Source: JAWXBA01 sp048499805
GTDB lineage: Bacteria > Gemmatimonadota > Gemmatimonadetes > Gemmatimonadales > GWC2-71-9
Direction of reading: 5' to 3'
Assembly (NCBI GenBank): GCA_048499805.1
Contig: JASNZF010000001.1
Span: 372,001 to 436,000, forward strand
DNA length: 64,000 bases
Below are positions 1 to 7,898 of the stretch, piece by piece. The position numbers were made by a program, and so were the translations under genes. The notes beneath the pieces were generated by a model. That model saw only the letters and a program-made list of their open reading frames with translations. It had not been told where the DNA came from and ran no database searches. Position 1 is the stretch's first letter, and every line of letters starts with the position of its first letter.

Positions 1-1165
1 TCGTGGCAACCGGGCGTTCCTCGCCAAACCAGGCAGTGGCGATCCGGTCGGCGGCCACGCCCTGGGTGATCAGGAAACTCTTGACCGACTCGGCCCGGGC
101 GCGCGAGAGGCGCATGTTGTACTCATTGGAGCCGATCCAGTCGGTGTGGCCGACCACCTCGACGGTGACCGAGGGGTTGGCCACGAGGTCCCGGGCCACC
201 CGGCTCAGGGTGTCCTGCGCCACGCGGGTCAGGCTGGAACTGTCGAACATGAAGTTCACGCCCTGCAGCACGATGATCGCCCGCGGCGGTGCCGGCGGCG
301 GTGGCGGCGGCGGCTGCGGGGCCGGCGGCGGGGGAGGCGGCGGCGGCGCCTGGACCGTCACGGTGGACCGGCCGGTCATCCCGCTCTTGGCATCCGCCGC
401 AGTCACGTAATAGGTGCCCGGGGTATTGCCGGCCACGAATTCATTGCCGCTCATCGTCCCACCGCCGGAGGCCACCATCGAGCTCGCCGGGAGCGGACGG
501 TCGCAGTTCCAGGTCGTCCCGGTGAAGCTCTGGCGCTGGCCCGGGCGGAGGGTCACGCTGGTCGGGGAGATCGTCACGGAGTCCACGCGGTTGCAGCCGC
601 CGCCGGTGACGATGCTCAGGCCGAGCTGGGCGGCGAGGGTGGTGCGGGCCTCCTCGTCGAGGCCGTCGCGGTTCAGCCCGTTCGGCTCGTAATCCACCGT
701 TCCATCGGCTCGGAAGTGGATCGGGCCGGCGATCTTGGCCCGAATGCCGACCAGCCCGCCAACGTTCAGGTTGTTGCCATCAATGATCTTGTTGTACCGG
801 GTGATGCCCGGGCCGGCCCCAAGGATGAACTGGGCTCGATCCCCAATGGGGATGTTGTAGTTCAGCCGCAGGTGGAACGGGTTGATGTAGACCCCGTTGC
901 TGCGCTGGCCGAGAACGTAGTTGTCCAGGTCGGTGGGATTGTGCGAGCCATCCAGCTCGAGTTCCCAGCGATCGGAGACGAAATAGCCAAGCCGCCCCCC
1001 AAATCCCCAGGAATTCCGGGCCTTGCTGGAGATTTCGCCACCGCCGAAATCGCCAAACTTGTTGTATCGGCCGAACGCACCGAGTTCGAACGACCCCGCT
1101 TGCTGGGCCGCCGAAGGGCTTCCGAGCAGTCCGAAGACTGCCAGGGCTGTGAGGACTTTCCGCAT
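1..1165 (-). CDS. OmpA-family outer-membrane protein (partial, C-terminus beyond window)
   Basis: Peptidoglycan-linked outer-membrane protein by domain order. The start ATG at 1165 is preceded by an AGGAG eight bases upstream and is followed by a signal peptide ending at SAAQ. Residues of about 25-200 read as an eight-stranded porin-like barrel. A short Ig-like (BIG) segment follows with motifs such as SVTISPTSVTL. Then comes a linker of almost pure Pro/Ala, and then the OmpA C-terminal domain (FMFDSSSL, VEVVGHTDWIGS, LSRARAESVKSFL), which binds peptidoglycan in known members. The frame stays open to base 1, so only the last part of the OmpA domain is missing. The run of G-rich sequence near 285-350 is this proline linker, not a DNA repeat. 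Confidence 0.9.
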   Translation of the reverse strand, partial: MRKVLTALAVFGLLGSPSAAQQAGSFELGAFGRYNKFGDFGGGEISSKARNSWGFGGRLGYFVSDRWELELDGSHNPTDLDNYVLGQRSNGVYINPFHLRLNYNIPIGDRAQFILGAGPGITRYNKIIDGNNLNVGGLVGIRAKIAGPIHFRADGTVDYEPNGLNRDGLDEEARTTLAAQLGLSIVTGGGCNRVDSVTISPTSVTLRPGQRQSFTGTTWNCDRPLPASSMVASGGGTMSGNEFVAGNTPGTYYVTAADAKSGMTGRSTVTVQAPPPPPPPPAPQPPPPPPPAPPRAIIVLQGVNFMFDSSSLTRVAQDTLSRVARDLVANPSVTVEVVGHTDWIGSNEYNMRLSRARAESVKSFLITQGVAADRIATAWFGEERPVAT

Positions 1166-1198
1166 AGATCTGCTCCTGAGGATGGAATCGCCAACATT

Positions 1199-1237
1199 CC
1201 GGTCAACGACCGGTGAAACGTCGCGTGTCTAAGTATA
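1199..1237 (-). promoter_or_regulatory. Probable promoter and leader hairpin of the OmpA-family gene
   Basis: On the minus strand a TATACT -10 box lies at 1237-1232 in the only A/T-rich patch of the intergenic region. The predicted start near 1225 leaves a leader of about 60 bases. That leader contains a perfect 6-bp hairpin, CCGGTC-AAC-GACCGG, at 1199-1213. The -35 element is poor, so this is a modest call. Confidence 0.4.
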
Positions 1238-1309
1238 TGGCAAATATATCATTTGATCGTCTCGTTCGCCATCGCTCCATGGGTGGAGTCAGGTGCAGTT
1301 CCCCTCCCA

Positions 1310-1346
1310 TTGCCTGGCAGCGACACTCGTTGCATATTTATGCATT
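1310..1346 (+). promoter_or_regulatory. argG promoter with overlapping ARG box (ArgR operator)
   Basis: TTGCCT at 1310-1315 and CATATT at 1333-1338 are 17 bases apart and form a sigma70-type promoter. The initiation point would be at or within a few bases of the argG ATG (1347). There is no Shine-Dalgarno sequence, so the mRNA is probably leaderless. The segment 1331-1344, TGCATATTTATGCA, fits the ArgR half-site consensus TGnATwwwwATnCA at every defined position and overlaps the -10 box. ArgR is encoded as the last gene of the operon it would control, so end-product repression by arginine is expected. Confidence 0.75.
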
Positions 1347-2537
1347 ATGCAAAAGCCCATCGTGGTGCTCGCCTTCAGCGGCGGCCTCGACACCTCCTAC
1401 TGCGTCCCCCGGCTGGCCGAGCGGGGGTTCGAGGTCCATACCGCCTTCGTCAATACCGGCGGGGCCACCCCGGCCGAGTGCCAGGCGATCGCCGCCCAGG
1501 CCGCGGCGGTTGGCGCGGCACGCCACCACGAGGTGGATGCCCGGGACGCCGTCTTTGCGCGTTTCGTCCGGGTCCTGATCCAGGGCAATGTCCTCCGCGG
1601 CGAGGTCTACCCGCTCAGCGTGGCGGCAGAGCGCACCCAGCAGGCGATCAGCGCCATCGAGGTGGCCCGCGCGGTGGGTGCTGTGGCCATCGCCCACGGC
1701 AGCACCGGCGCCGGGAACGACCAGATCCGGTTCGACATCGCCTTTCGGGTGCTCGCCCCTGAACTCGAGATCATCACCCCGATCCGGGAGGAGTTGCTCA
1801 CCCGGGATCGGGCCATCGCCTACCTGACCGAGCGCGGATTGCCGGTCCCCGCCAAGGCGTCGTCCTACTCGATCAACAAGGGGCTCTGGGGCACCACCTG
1901 GGGCGGCGGCTGGACCCACGACACCTGGGCCGGTCCGCCGGAGGAGCTGGCCGCCCCGCCGGCCGACGCACCGGCGGGCGAGGACTTGGTGCTGACGTGG
2001 GAGCGGGGAGTCCCGGTGGCGCTCGACGGGCAGCCGATGACCGGGCCCGACTTGGTGGCGACCCTGTCCGCCACCGCCGACCGGTTCGGGATCGGGCGCA
2101 ACATCCACGTCGGCGAGACCGCCCTCGGCATTAAGGGCCGGATCGGCTTCGAGGCCGGCGCCGCGCTCCTGCTGATCGGCGCCCACCGCGAGCTCGAGAA
2201 GCTGGTGCTCACCAAGTGGCAGGCCTTCTGGAAGGACCAGCTGGGGCGCTTCTATGGCGACCGCCTGCACGAGGGGCACTATTTCGATCCTGCGCTCCGC
2301 GACATCGAGGCGCTGCTGGAGAGTTCGCAGGCGCGGGTGACCGGGGAGACCCGGGTCCACCTGGCGCCGGGACGGTTCATGGTGACCGGGACCCGCAGTC
2401 CGTACTCGATGATGGACCCCGCCGTCGCCACCTATGGCGAGGAGAACCGGCTCTGGACCGGGGACGAGGCGCGGGACTTCGCCCGGGTCGCGGCGATCCC
2501 CTCCCTGCTGGCGGCGCGCGCCGCCGGGCCGAGGTAG
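1347..2537 (+). CDS. argG: Argininosuccinate synthase
   Basis: ATP-dependent ligase joining citrulline and aspartate to argininosuccinate, the penultimate step of arginine synthesis; cytoplasmic. The 396-residue protein opens with the PP-loop AFSGGLDTSYCV near residue 8. It contains AHGSTGAGNDQIRFD and SSYSINKGLWGTTWGGG, both typical of the family. An ATG at 1293 in the same frame would add 18 residues ahead of the conserved start, but it lies upstream of the promoter's -10 box. The ATG at 1347 is therefore preferred. It heads the nine-gene arginine operon, with two bases to the next gene. Confidence 0.96.
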   Translation: MQKPIVVLAFSGGLDTSYCVPRLAERGFEVHTAFVNTGGATPAECQAIAAQAAAVGAARHHEVDARDAVFARFVRVLIQGNVLRGEVYPLSVAAERTQQAISAIEVARAVGAVAIAHGSTGAGNDQIRFDIAFRVLAPELEIITPIREELLTRDRAIAYLTERGLPVPAKASSYSINKGLWGTTWGGGWTHDTWAGPPEELAAPPADAPAGEDLVLTWERGVPVALDGQPMTGPDLVATLSATADRFGIGRNIHVGETALGIKGRIGFEAGAALLLIGAHRELEKLVLTKWQAFWKDQLGRFYGDRLHEGHYFDPALRDIEALLESSQARVTGETRVHLAPGRFMVTGTRSPYSMMDPAVATYGEENRLWTGDEARDFARVAAIPSLLAARAAGPR

Positions 2538-2539
2538 CC

Positions 2540-3622
2540 ATGGTCCGCACCACCCGGCTCCGGCTGGACCGGATCGCCAGTTCGACCCGCAATGCGCGCC
2601 TTTCGCCCGAGGTGATCGTGGGTGATGAGATCATCGCGCAGGAGGGCTATGTCCTGGCGGTCCGCATCCTGACCGACAAGTCCAAGTACGACACCGTCGA
2701 GGATCTCGCCGGCCGGCTCGTCAAGGTCCACTCCGGCGACGTGATGGCTGGCACCCTGGGCATTCGGCGGGCCCTGCGTGGCTACGCCGGCGTGGTGCCG
2801 GAGACGATCGCGGTGGGCGACACGATCGAGGTCCTCAACCTCGGCGGGATCCTGGGCCGCTGCACCTCGGCCAACCCCGACATCGGACCACCGTTCCAGG
2901 CCGAGGTGCTGGGGGCGGTGCTGGCGTTTCCGGAGCTGGGCGACCGGGTGGGTCGCCCGGCGGACATTCGGCAGGGCGCGGTGGCACCCGCCGCCACCCT
3001 GGAGTGCTCGGTCCCGGTGATCTACGTCGCCGGCACCTGCATGAACTCGGGGAAGACGGTGGCGGCCACCGAACTGGTCCGGGCGCTGACCCGGGCCGGC
3101 TACCGGGTGGCCGCCTGCAAGTTGACCGGCGTCTCGCTGATGCGGGACACCCTCTCGATGATGGACGCCGGGGCGGTGGCCGCGCTGACCTTCAACGATG
3201 CCGGAGTGGCGACGACCCATCCCGGGGTGACCGTCGGGGTGGCCCGGGGGATCTTCAACCGGCTCGCCTCCGGAAAGGGCAGCCGCCCGGACGTGATCGT
3301 GGCCGAGCTGGGCGACGGCATCCTGGGGGAGTACGGGGTCCAGGAGATCCTCCATGATCCGGGGCTCGCCAGCCTCGGCGCGGCCTGGGTAATGGCGGCG
3401 CCGGACCCGGTGGCTGCCTGGGGCGCCGACCAGCTCTTCCGCAACGAGTTCCACCTGCCGATCACGGTGGTGACCGGGCCGGTCACGGACAATGAGGTCG
3501 GCCGCGAGTACATCAGCGGCAAGCTGGGGCTCCAGTCCTTCAATGCGCTGCGCGACCCCGTGGGCCTGGGCGAGGTGGTGCGGCATGCCCTCGAGCACCG
3601 GCGCGCGCCGGAAGGGGTCTGA
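2540..3622 (+). CDS. P-loop NTPase-fold protein of the arginine operon, unassigned; candidate acylglutamate synthase
   Basis: I do not recognise a named family. The 360-residue protein has a beta-rich N-terminal half (about 1-155, with LVKVHSGDVMAGTLGIRRAL and GRCTSANPDIGPPF) and a BioD/CobQ-like P-loop domain (about 158-350). Its Walker A is GTCMNSGKT at 165-173, followed by ACKLTGVS and AELGDGILGEYG near 255-266. Gene order (2 bases after argG, 4 before argC) ties it to arginine synthesis. No argA, argJ or GNAT gene for acylglutamate formation is present in this otherwise complete cluster. DUF1611/DgcN proteins, which I recall being described as D-glutamate N-acetyltransferases, also have a P-loop fold, so an acyltransferase role is conceivable. 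That role is inference only; a kinase, ligase or amidotransferase partner role is equally open. Confidence 0.7.
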   Translation: MVRTTRLRLDRIASSTRNARLSPEVIVGDEIIAQEGYVLAVRILTDKSKYDTVEDLAGRLVKVHSGDVMAGTLGIRRALRGYAGVVPETIAVGDTIEVLNLGGILGRCTSANPDIGPPFQAEVLGAVLAFPELGDRVGRPADIRQGAVAPAATLECSVPVIYVAGTCMNSGKTVAATELVRALTRAGYRVAACKLTGVSLMRDTLSMMDAGAVAALTFNDAGVATTHPGVTVGVARGIFNRLASGKGSRPDVIVAELGDGILGEYGVQEILHDPGLASLGAAWVMAAPDPVAAWGADQLFRNEFHLPITVVTGPVTDNEVGREYISGKLGLQSFNALRDPVGLGEVVRHALEHRRAPEGV

Positions 3623-3626
3623 GGCG

Positions 3627-4667
3627 ATGCGGGTCGCGGTCATCGGGGCGGCGGGATATGTCGGCGGGGAGCTGCTGCGGCTGCTCCTCCAGCACCCCGC
3701 CGTCACCGATTGTGTCGCCACCAGCCGCAGCCAGGCGGGGAAGCCGATCGCCGACATCCATCCCGGCGTGGCCGAGCTGACCGACGCCCGGTTCGCCGGA
3801 CTGGCCCCCGGCGAGGCCGCCACCGGCGCCGACGTGGTGTTCCTCGCCCTGGAGCATGGCGAGTCGTCCAAGCTCGCCGGCGAGATCTTCGACGCCGGTC
3901 CCGGGCTGGTGGTGGACCTCGCCGCCGACTTCCGGATCACCGCGCCACGGATCCACGAGCGCTACTACGGGACCCACCCCGCCCCGGAGCTGGTGCACCG
4001 GTTCCGCTACGGACTGGCCGACGTGCTGGGCGACGAGCTGCGTGGTGCCACCGCCATCGCCGCGCCGGGGTGCTTTGCCAGTGCGGCCCAGCTGGCGCTC
4101 TACCCCCTGCGCGGGCTGGCGATCGCCGGCTCGCCGGCGCTGTTCGGCATCACCGGATCGAGCGGGGCCGGGGTCCATGCCCGCCCGACGACCCACCACC
4201 CCGCCCGCGCCCACAATGTCTTCGCCTACTCGGCGATGGGGCACCGCCACGAGGGCGAGGTTCTGGAGCAGTGGCGCGCGTGGACCGGCGATGCCGGCGC
4301 GACCGCCAGGCTGATGACCCACTCGGGCCCGTTCGTGCGAGGCATCTACCTGACCCTTCACGCCAATCTCGCGCCCGACGCCGACCCGCTTGATGCGCCC
4401 GCGGTCGCCGCGCTCCTGGCCGGCAGCTATGGGGGGCGCCCGTTCGTGCGCGTCACGGCCGGGCCGCCGGAGCTGACCCATGTCGTCGGCACCAACAATG
4501 CCCTGATCCATGCGGTTCCCTCGCCCGATGGACGCGAGGTCCAGGTGATGGTCGCCATCGACAACCTGATCAAGGGGGCCGGGGGGCAGGCGATCCAGGC
4601 GATGAACCTTGCCCTCGGCCTTGATGAAACCGCCGGCCTGCGCGCCGGATCCCTCTTTCCGGTCTGA
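3627..4667 (+). CDS. argC: N-acyl-gamma-glutamyl-phosphate reductase
   Basis: NADPH-dependent reduction of N-acylglutamyl phosphate to the semialdehyde, the third step of arginine synthesis. The 346-residue protein starts with the Rossmann motif VIGAAGYVGGELLRLL. It carries the catalytic cysteine in the APGCFASAAQLAL motif and the His-containing segment HHPARAHNVFAYSAMGHRHEGE. The start at 3627 sits 4 bases after the previous stop and is preceded by GAGG. Whether the acyl group is acetyl or succinyl cannot be read from this enzyme. The transcarbamylase two genes downstream suggests succinyl should be considered. Confidence 0.95.
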   Translation: MRVAVIGAAGYVGGELLRLLLQHPAVTDCVATSRSQAGKPIADIHPGVAELTDARFAGLAPGEAATGADVVFLALEHGESSKLAGEIFDAGPGLVVDLAADFRITAPRIHERYYGTHPAPELVHRFRYGLADVLGDELRGATAIAAPGCFASAAQLALYPLRGLAIAGSPALFGITGSSGAGVHARPTTHHPARAHNVFAYSAMGHRHEGEVLEQWRAWTGDAGATARLMTHSGPFVRGIYLTLHANLAPDADPLDAPAVAALLAGSYGGRPFVRVTAGPPELTHVVGTNNALIHAVPSPDGREVQVMVAIDNLIKGAGGQAIQAMNLALGLDETAGLRAGSLFPV

Positions 4668-4672
4668 TCCCC

Positions 4673-5830
4673 ATGCCTGACACCGCCGTCCCGGGCGCCG
4701 CCCTGCTTCCCGTCTACGCCGCCATGCCGCTCCGGGCCGTCTCCGGCCGCGGCTGCTGGCTCACCGACGACCGGGGCCAGGAATGGCTCGACGCCTACGG
4801 GGGGCATGCCGTTGCCTCGACCGGGCACTCCCATCCGGACGTGGTGCGCGCCATCGCGGAGCAGGCCGCCACCCTTCTCTTCTACTCCACCGCCATCCCG
4901 CACCATGCCCGCGAGATGCTGGCGGATCGGATCGCCGCGCTCTGCCCCGACCCGCTGGGCCGGATCTTCTTCTGCAACTCGGGCGCCGAGGCCAACGAGA
5001 ACGCGATCGGCCTGGCGCGGCGCCACACCGGCCGCAGCACCGTGGTGTCGGTGCGCGGCGGTTGGCATGGCCGGACGGCGGCGGTGCAGGCGGTCACCGA
5101 CGGCCCCCGCTACGAGGAGACCGCCCGCCTGGCCGGGCTGCCGGTATCCCGCAAGGTGCCGTTCAACGATGCCGCCGCCATGCGCGCGGCGGTGGACGAC
5201 ACCGTCGCGGCAGTGATCGTCGAGCCGGTCCAGGGGCTGACCGGGGCACGCGACTGCGATCCCGCCTTCCTCCAGGCGGCGCGCGAGGCGTGCGACGCCA
5301 CGGGGGCGCTGCTGATCTTCGACGAGATCCAGTGCGGCGTGGGGCGCTGCGCCGCCTTCACCGCGGCCGAGGCCTACGGGATCGTGCCGGACTTGCTGAC
5401 CCTGGCCAAGGGGCTCGCCAGCGGGTTGCCGATCGCGGCCCTGGTCACCACCGAGGCGGTCTCGGCGCGCCTTTCCCTCGGCGATCTCGGCAGCACCTTC
5501 GGCGGGGGGCCGGTGCCCTGCGCCGCGGCGCTGGCGACACTCGACGTGATCGAGCGGGACGGCCTGATCGCGAACGCGGTGGCGGTGGGCGGGCACCTGA
5601 TGACGGAGGCCGCCACGATCCCCGGTGTCGTGGCCGTGCAGGGCCGGGGGCTCCTGATCGGATTCCGGCTGTCGCGGCCGGCCGCCGAGGTCCAGCGGGC
5701 CCTGTTCGATCGGCGGATCCTCGCGGGGACCTCGGGCGACCCGATGGTCCTGCGGCTGATGCCCCCGCTGACCATGAGTCGCGCCGAGGCGGACCTGGTC
5801 CTGGCCGCGCTGCGCGAGGCGCTGGCATGA
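4673..5830 (+). CDS. argD: Acylornithine aminotransferase (class III PLP)
   Basis: PLP-dependent transamination of N-acylglutamate semialdehyde to N-acylornithine. The 385 residues show the class III pattern: FFCNSGAEANENAIGLARRH (phosphate-binding region), FDEIQCGVGRCAAF (cofactor ring Asp), LAKGLASGLPIAAL (Schiff-base lysine) and STFGGGPVPCAAA. The gene starts 5 bases after argC and its stop overlaps the next start by 4 bases (ATGA), indicating translational coupling. Related enzymes can also act as succinyldiaminopimelate or succinylornithine aminotransferases. The operon fixes the arginine assignment. Confidence 0.93.
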   Translation: MPDTAVPGAALLPVYAAMPLRAVSGRGCWLTDDRGQEWLDAYGGHAVASTGHSHPDVVRAIAEQAATLLFYSTAIPHHAREMLADRIAALCPDPLGRIFFCNSGAEANENAIGLARRHTGRSTVVSVRGGWHGRTAAVQAVTDGPRYEETARLAGLPVSRKVPFNDAAAMRAAVDDTVAAVIVEPVQGLTGARDCDPAFLQAAREACDATGALLIFDEIQCGVGRCAAFTAAEAYGIVPDLLTLAKGLASGLPIAALVTTEAVSARLSLGDLGSTFGGGPVPCAAALATLDVIERDGLIANAVAVGGHLMTEAATIPGVVAVQGRGLLIGFRLSRPAAEVQRALFDRRILAGTSGDPMVLRLMPPLTMSRAEADLVLAALREALA

Positions 5831-6843
5831 CCAAGCGCGACTTCCTGGCGATGGAGGAGTGGGAGCCCGAGGCCATCGACGCGGTGCTGGCGCTCGCCGC
5901 CCGGGTCAAGCGGGGCGAGGTAAGCGGGGGGCTCGAGCGGAAGGTACTCGCCATGGTCTTCCTCGACCCCAGCCTCCGCACCCGGAGCAGCTTCGAGACG
6001 GCGATGTTCCTGCACGGCGGCCACGCGGTGATCCTGGAGCCGGGACGTGGCAGCTGGGCGATCGAGACCGAGGTGGGCGCGGTCATGGAGGGCGCCACCG
6101 TCGAGCACCTGGTGGATGCGGCCCGGGTCCTCGGTCGCTATGCCGACGCGCTGGCGGTGCGCACCTTCCCCAAGGGCACCGACTGGGCGGTCGAGCGGCT
6201 CGACCGGACGATCCGGAACTTCGCGGCCTACTGCGAAAAGCCGGTCATCAACCTCGAGTCGTCCCGCCGCCACCCCTGCCAGGGGCTGGCGGACGCCCTG
6301 ACCCTCCAGGAGAAGCTGGGGGATCCCCGCGGCAAGAAGTTCGTGCTCCAGTGGGCCTGGCACCCGAAGCCCCTCCCGACGGCGGTGCCGGCCAGCGCGG
6401 CGATCGCCGCCGCCCACCTCGGGATGGAGGTCGTGATCGCCCGCCCCGAGGGGTATGACCTCGATCCCGAGGACCTCTCGCTGCTCCATCGGCAGGCCGA
6501 ACGGCATGGCGGGTCGGTCCATCTGACCGAGCACCTCGACGAGGCGCTCGAGGGGGCGCATGCGGTGTACCCCAAGTCCTGGGGCGCCCTGCCGTTCTTC
6601 GGACGCCCGGAGGAGGAGCGCCACCACCGGGCCGGGCTGCGCCACTGGCGGCTCACCGCCGACGCGATGCGGCAGACCGCCGGCGGTGCCGGAATCGCGA
6701 TGCACTGCCTCCCGGTGCGCCGGAACGTGGAGGTGGACGACGCCGTGCTCGACGGCCCATGGAGCGCGGTCTACGACCAGGCCGAGAACCGCCTGCATGC
6801 GCAGCGGGCGCTGTTGCTGGAAATGATCGGAGCTGGGGGCTAG
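5827..6843 (+). CDS. argF': N-acylornithine carbamoyltransferase (AOTCase/SOTCase family), predicted succinyl-type
   Basis: Transfers carbamoyl phosphate to an N-acylated ornithine to give N-acylcitrulline, replacing classical ornithine transcarbamylase. The 338-residue protein has the carbamoyl-phosphate motif DPSLRTRSSFE (about 47-57), WAWHPKPLPTAVP (family-specific), KSWGALPFFG and HCLPVRRNVEVDD near the C-terminus. Position 92 is Val in EGATVEHL. The Xanthomonas acetylornithine enzyme has Glu92 here and the Bacteroides succinylornithine enzyme has Pro. Position 302 is Glu where the acetyl enzyme has its carboxylated Lys302. Both changes point away from acetylornithine. The last residues (GAGG and the TAG stop) are encoded by the left arm of a G-rich repeat element. 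Confidence 0.93.
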   Translation: MTKRDFLAMEEWEPEAIDAVLALAARVKRGEVSGGLERKVLAMVFLDPSLRTRSSFETAMFLHGGHAVILEPGRGSWAIETEVGAVMEGATVEHLVDAARVLGRYADALAVRTFPKGTDWAVERLDRTIRNFAAYCEKPVINLESSRRHPCQGLADALTLQEKLGDPRGKKFVLQWAWHPKPLPTAVPASAAIAAAHLGMEVVIARPEGYDLDPEDLSLLHRQAERHGGSVHLTEHLDEALEGAHAVYPKSWGALPFFGRPEEERHHRAGLRHWRLTADAMRQTAGGAGIAMHCLPVRRNVEVDDAVLDGPWSAVYDQAENRLHAQRALLLEMIGAGG

Positions 6844-6930
6844 GGGCTGGGGATTGGGGAACTGCACGCAATCGCACCCACCCCAATCCCCGCCTACGCA
6901 CCTGTTCCTAGCCCCTAGCCCCGAGCCCCC
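6832..6930. repeat. Heptad-repeat hairpin element A
   Basis: G-rich units of 7 bases (GGGGCTA, GGGGCTG, GGGGATT) run from about 6836 to 6859. The inner stem pairs GGGGATTGGGG (6849-6859) with 6881-6891. An outer 13-bp stem pairs GGGGCTAGGGGCT (6836-6848) with 6910-6922. The argF' TAG stop (6841-6843) lies inside the left arm. After the left arm comes GAACTGCAC, which resembles the GAGCTGCAC of element B at 45700. The element fills the argF'-argB gap and no gene is seen in it. It may act as a terminator or attenuator inside the operon, or be a mobile non-coding repeat. Confidence 0.8.
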
Positions 6931-6962
6931 GATCCCTGTTTCCCATTACCCGAGCCTCCCGC

Positions 6963-7898
6963 ATGACCATTGACCCCACCCGCGGTATCGCTGGCCTCAA
7001 GGGCGCCCTGCGCTATGTCCGGGCCTATCGTGACCATGTCTTCGTCGTGAAGATGGGGGGCGACATCCAGGCCGATGTCGACGTCCTCGACCAGGTCGCC
7101 GCCCAGCTCTCGCTGCTCTCCTCCCTCGGCATCCGCATCGTCGTGGTGCACGGCGGCGGCCCGCAGGCCTCGGCCCTCAGCCGGCGGCTCGGCCAGGAGC
7201 CGCGCATGGTGGCCGGTCGCCGGGTGACCGACACCGACGCGCTCGAGGTCGTCAAGATGGTCTACGCCGGGGTCCTCAACACCGACGTGGTGAGCGCGCT
7301 GCGCGAGAACGAGATCCAGGCGGTCGGGCTGACCGGGGTCGACGGCGACCTCGTGCAGGCCCGCCGGCGCCCGCCGGTGGAGGTCAAGACCGACGCGGGC
7401 ACCACGGAGCTGGTGGACTTCGGCCACGTCGGCGACATCGAGGCGGTCGATCCCCGGGTGCTGAACACCCTGCTCGATGGTCGGTTCGTGCCGGTGGTGG
7501 CCAGCCTTGCCGGGGACGCCGAGGGCAACATCTACAATGTCAATGCCGACACCGTGGCCGAGGCGATCGCCGTTGCCCTCAAGGCGCACAAGCTGATCTA
7601 CATGACCGGCGTCCCCGGGGTGCTCCGCGACCGCAATGATCCCTCCTCGCTGGTGACCTTCGCCGATCCCGACGACCTCCAGGAACTGATGGCCAGCGGG
7701 GCCCTCGCCGGGGGGATGCGTCCCAAGGTGGAGGCCTGCATCCGGGCCGCCACCAGCGGGGTCGAGCGGACCCACATCATCGACGGCCGGGCGCCGGACG
7801 CCCTGCTCCTCGAGGTCTTCACCGGGTCCGGCACCGGCACGATGATCGTGGGACGAAAGGAAAAGGCGACCTACCTTGGCGTCGACCTGGCCGACTGA
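6963..7898 (+). CDS. argB: Acylglutamate kinase
   Basis: Phosphorylates the gamma-carboxyl of N-acylglutamate, the second pathway step. The 311-residue protein carries VVKMGGDIQ near residue 28, VVVHGGGPQ (substrate/ATP glycine loop), NIYNVNADTVAEAIA (acyl-ligand and catalytic Asp region) and GGMRPKVEACIRAA, all diagnostic of the amino-acid kinase family. It is 10-20 residues longer than many homologues at the C-terminus. It follows repeat element A rather than being coupled to argF'. Its C-terminus overlaps the next start by 23 bases. Arginine feedback inhibition in this family needs an N-terminal helix extension, which is not obvious here. Confidence 0.95.
   Translation: MTIDPTRGIAGLKGALRYVRAYRDHVFVVKMGGDIQADVDVLDQVAAQLSLLSSLGIRIVVVHGGGPQASALSRRLGQEPRMVAGRRVTDTDALEVVKMVYAGVLNTDVVSALRENEIQAVGLTGVDGDLVQARRRPPVEVKTDAGTTELVDFGHVGDIEAVDPRVLNTLLDGRFVPVVASLAGDAEGNIYNVNADTVAEAIAVALKAHKLIYMTGVPGVLRDRNDPSSLVTFADPDDLQELMASGALAGGMRPKVEACIRAATSGVERTHIIDGRAPDALLLEVFTGSGTGTMIVGRKEKATYLGVDLAD

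Noticed and set aside
285..350. Dense GGC/GGCGGT run suggestive of a simple repeat
   Set aside because: It is the coding sequence of the Pro/Ala linker in the OmpA-family protein.
2432..3940. 502-codon minus-strand frame opposite the P-loop gene and argC
   Set aside because: No motifs, antisense to a tightly packed operon; shadow of GC-rich third positions.
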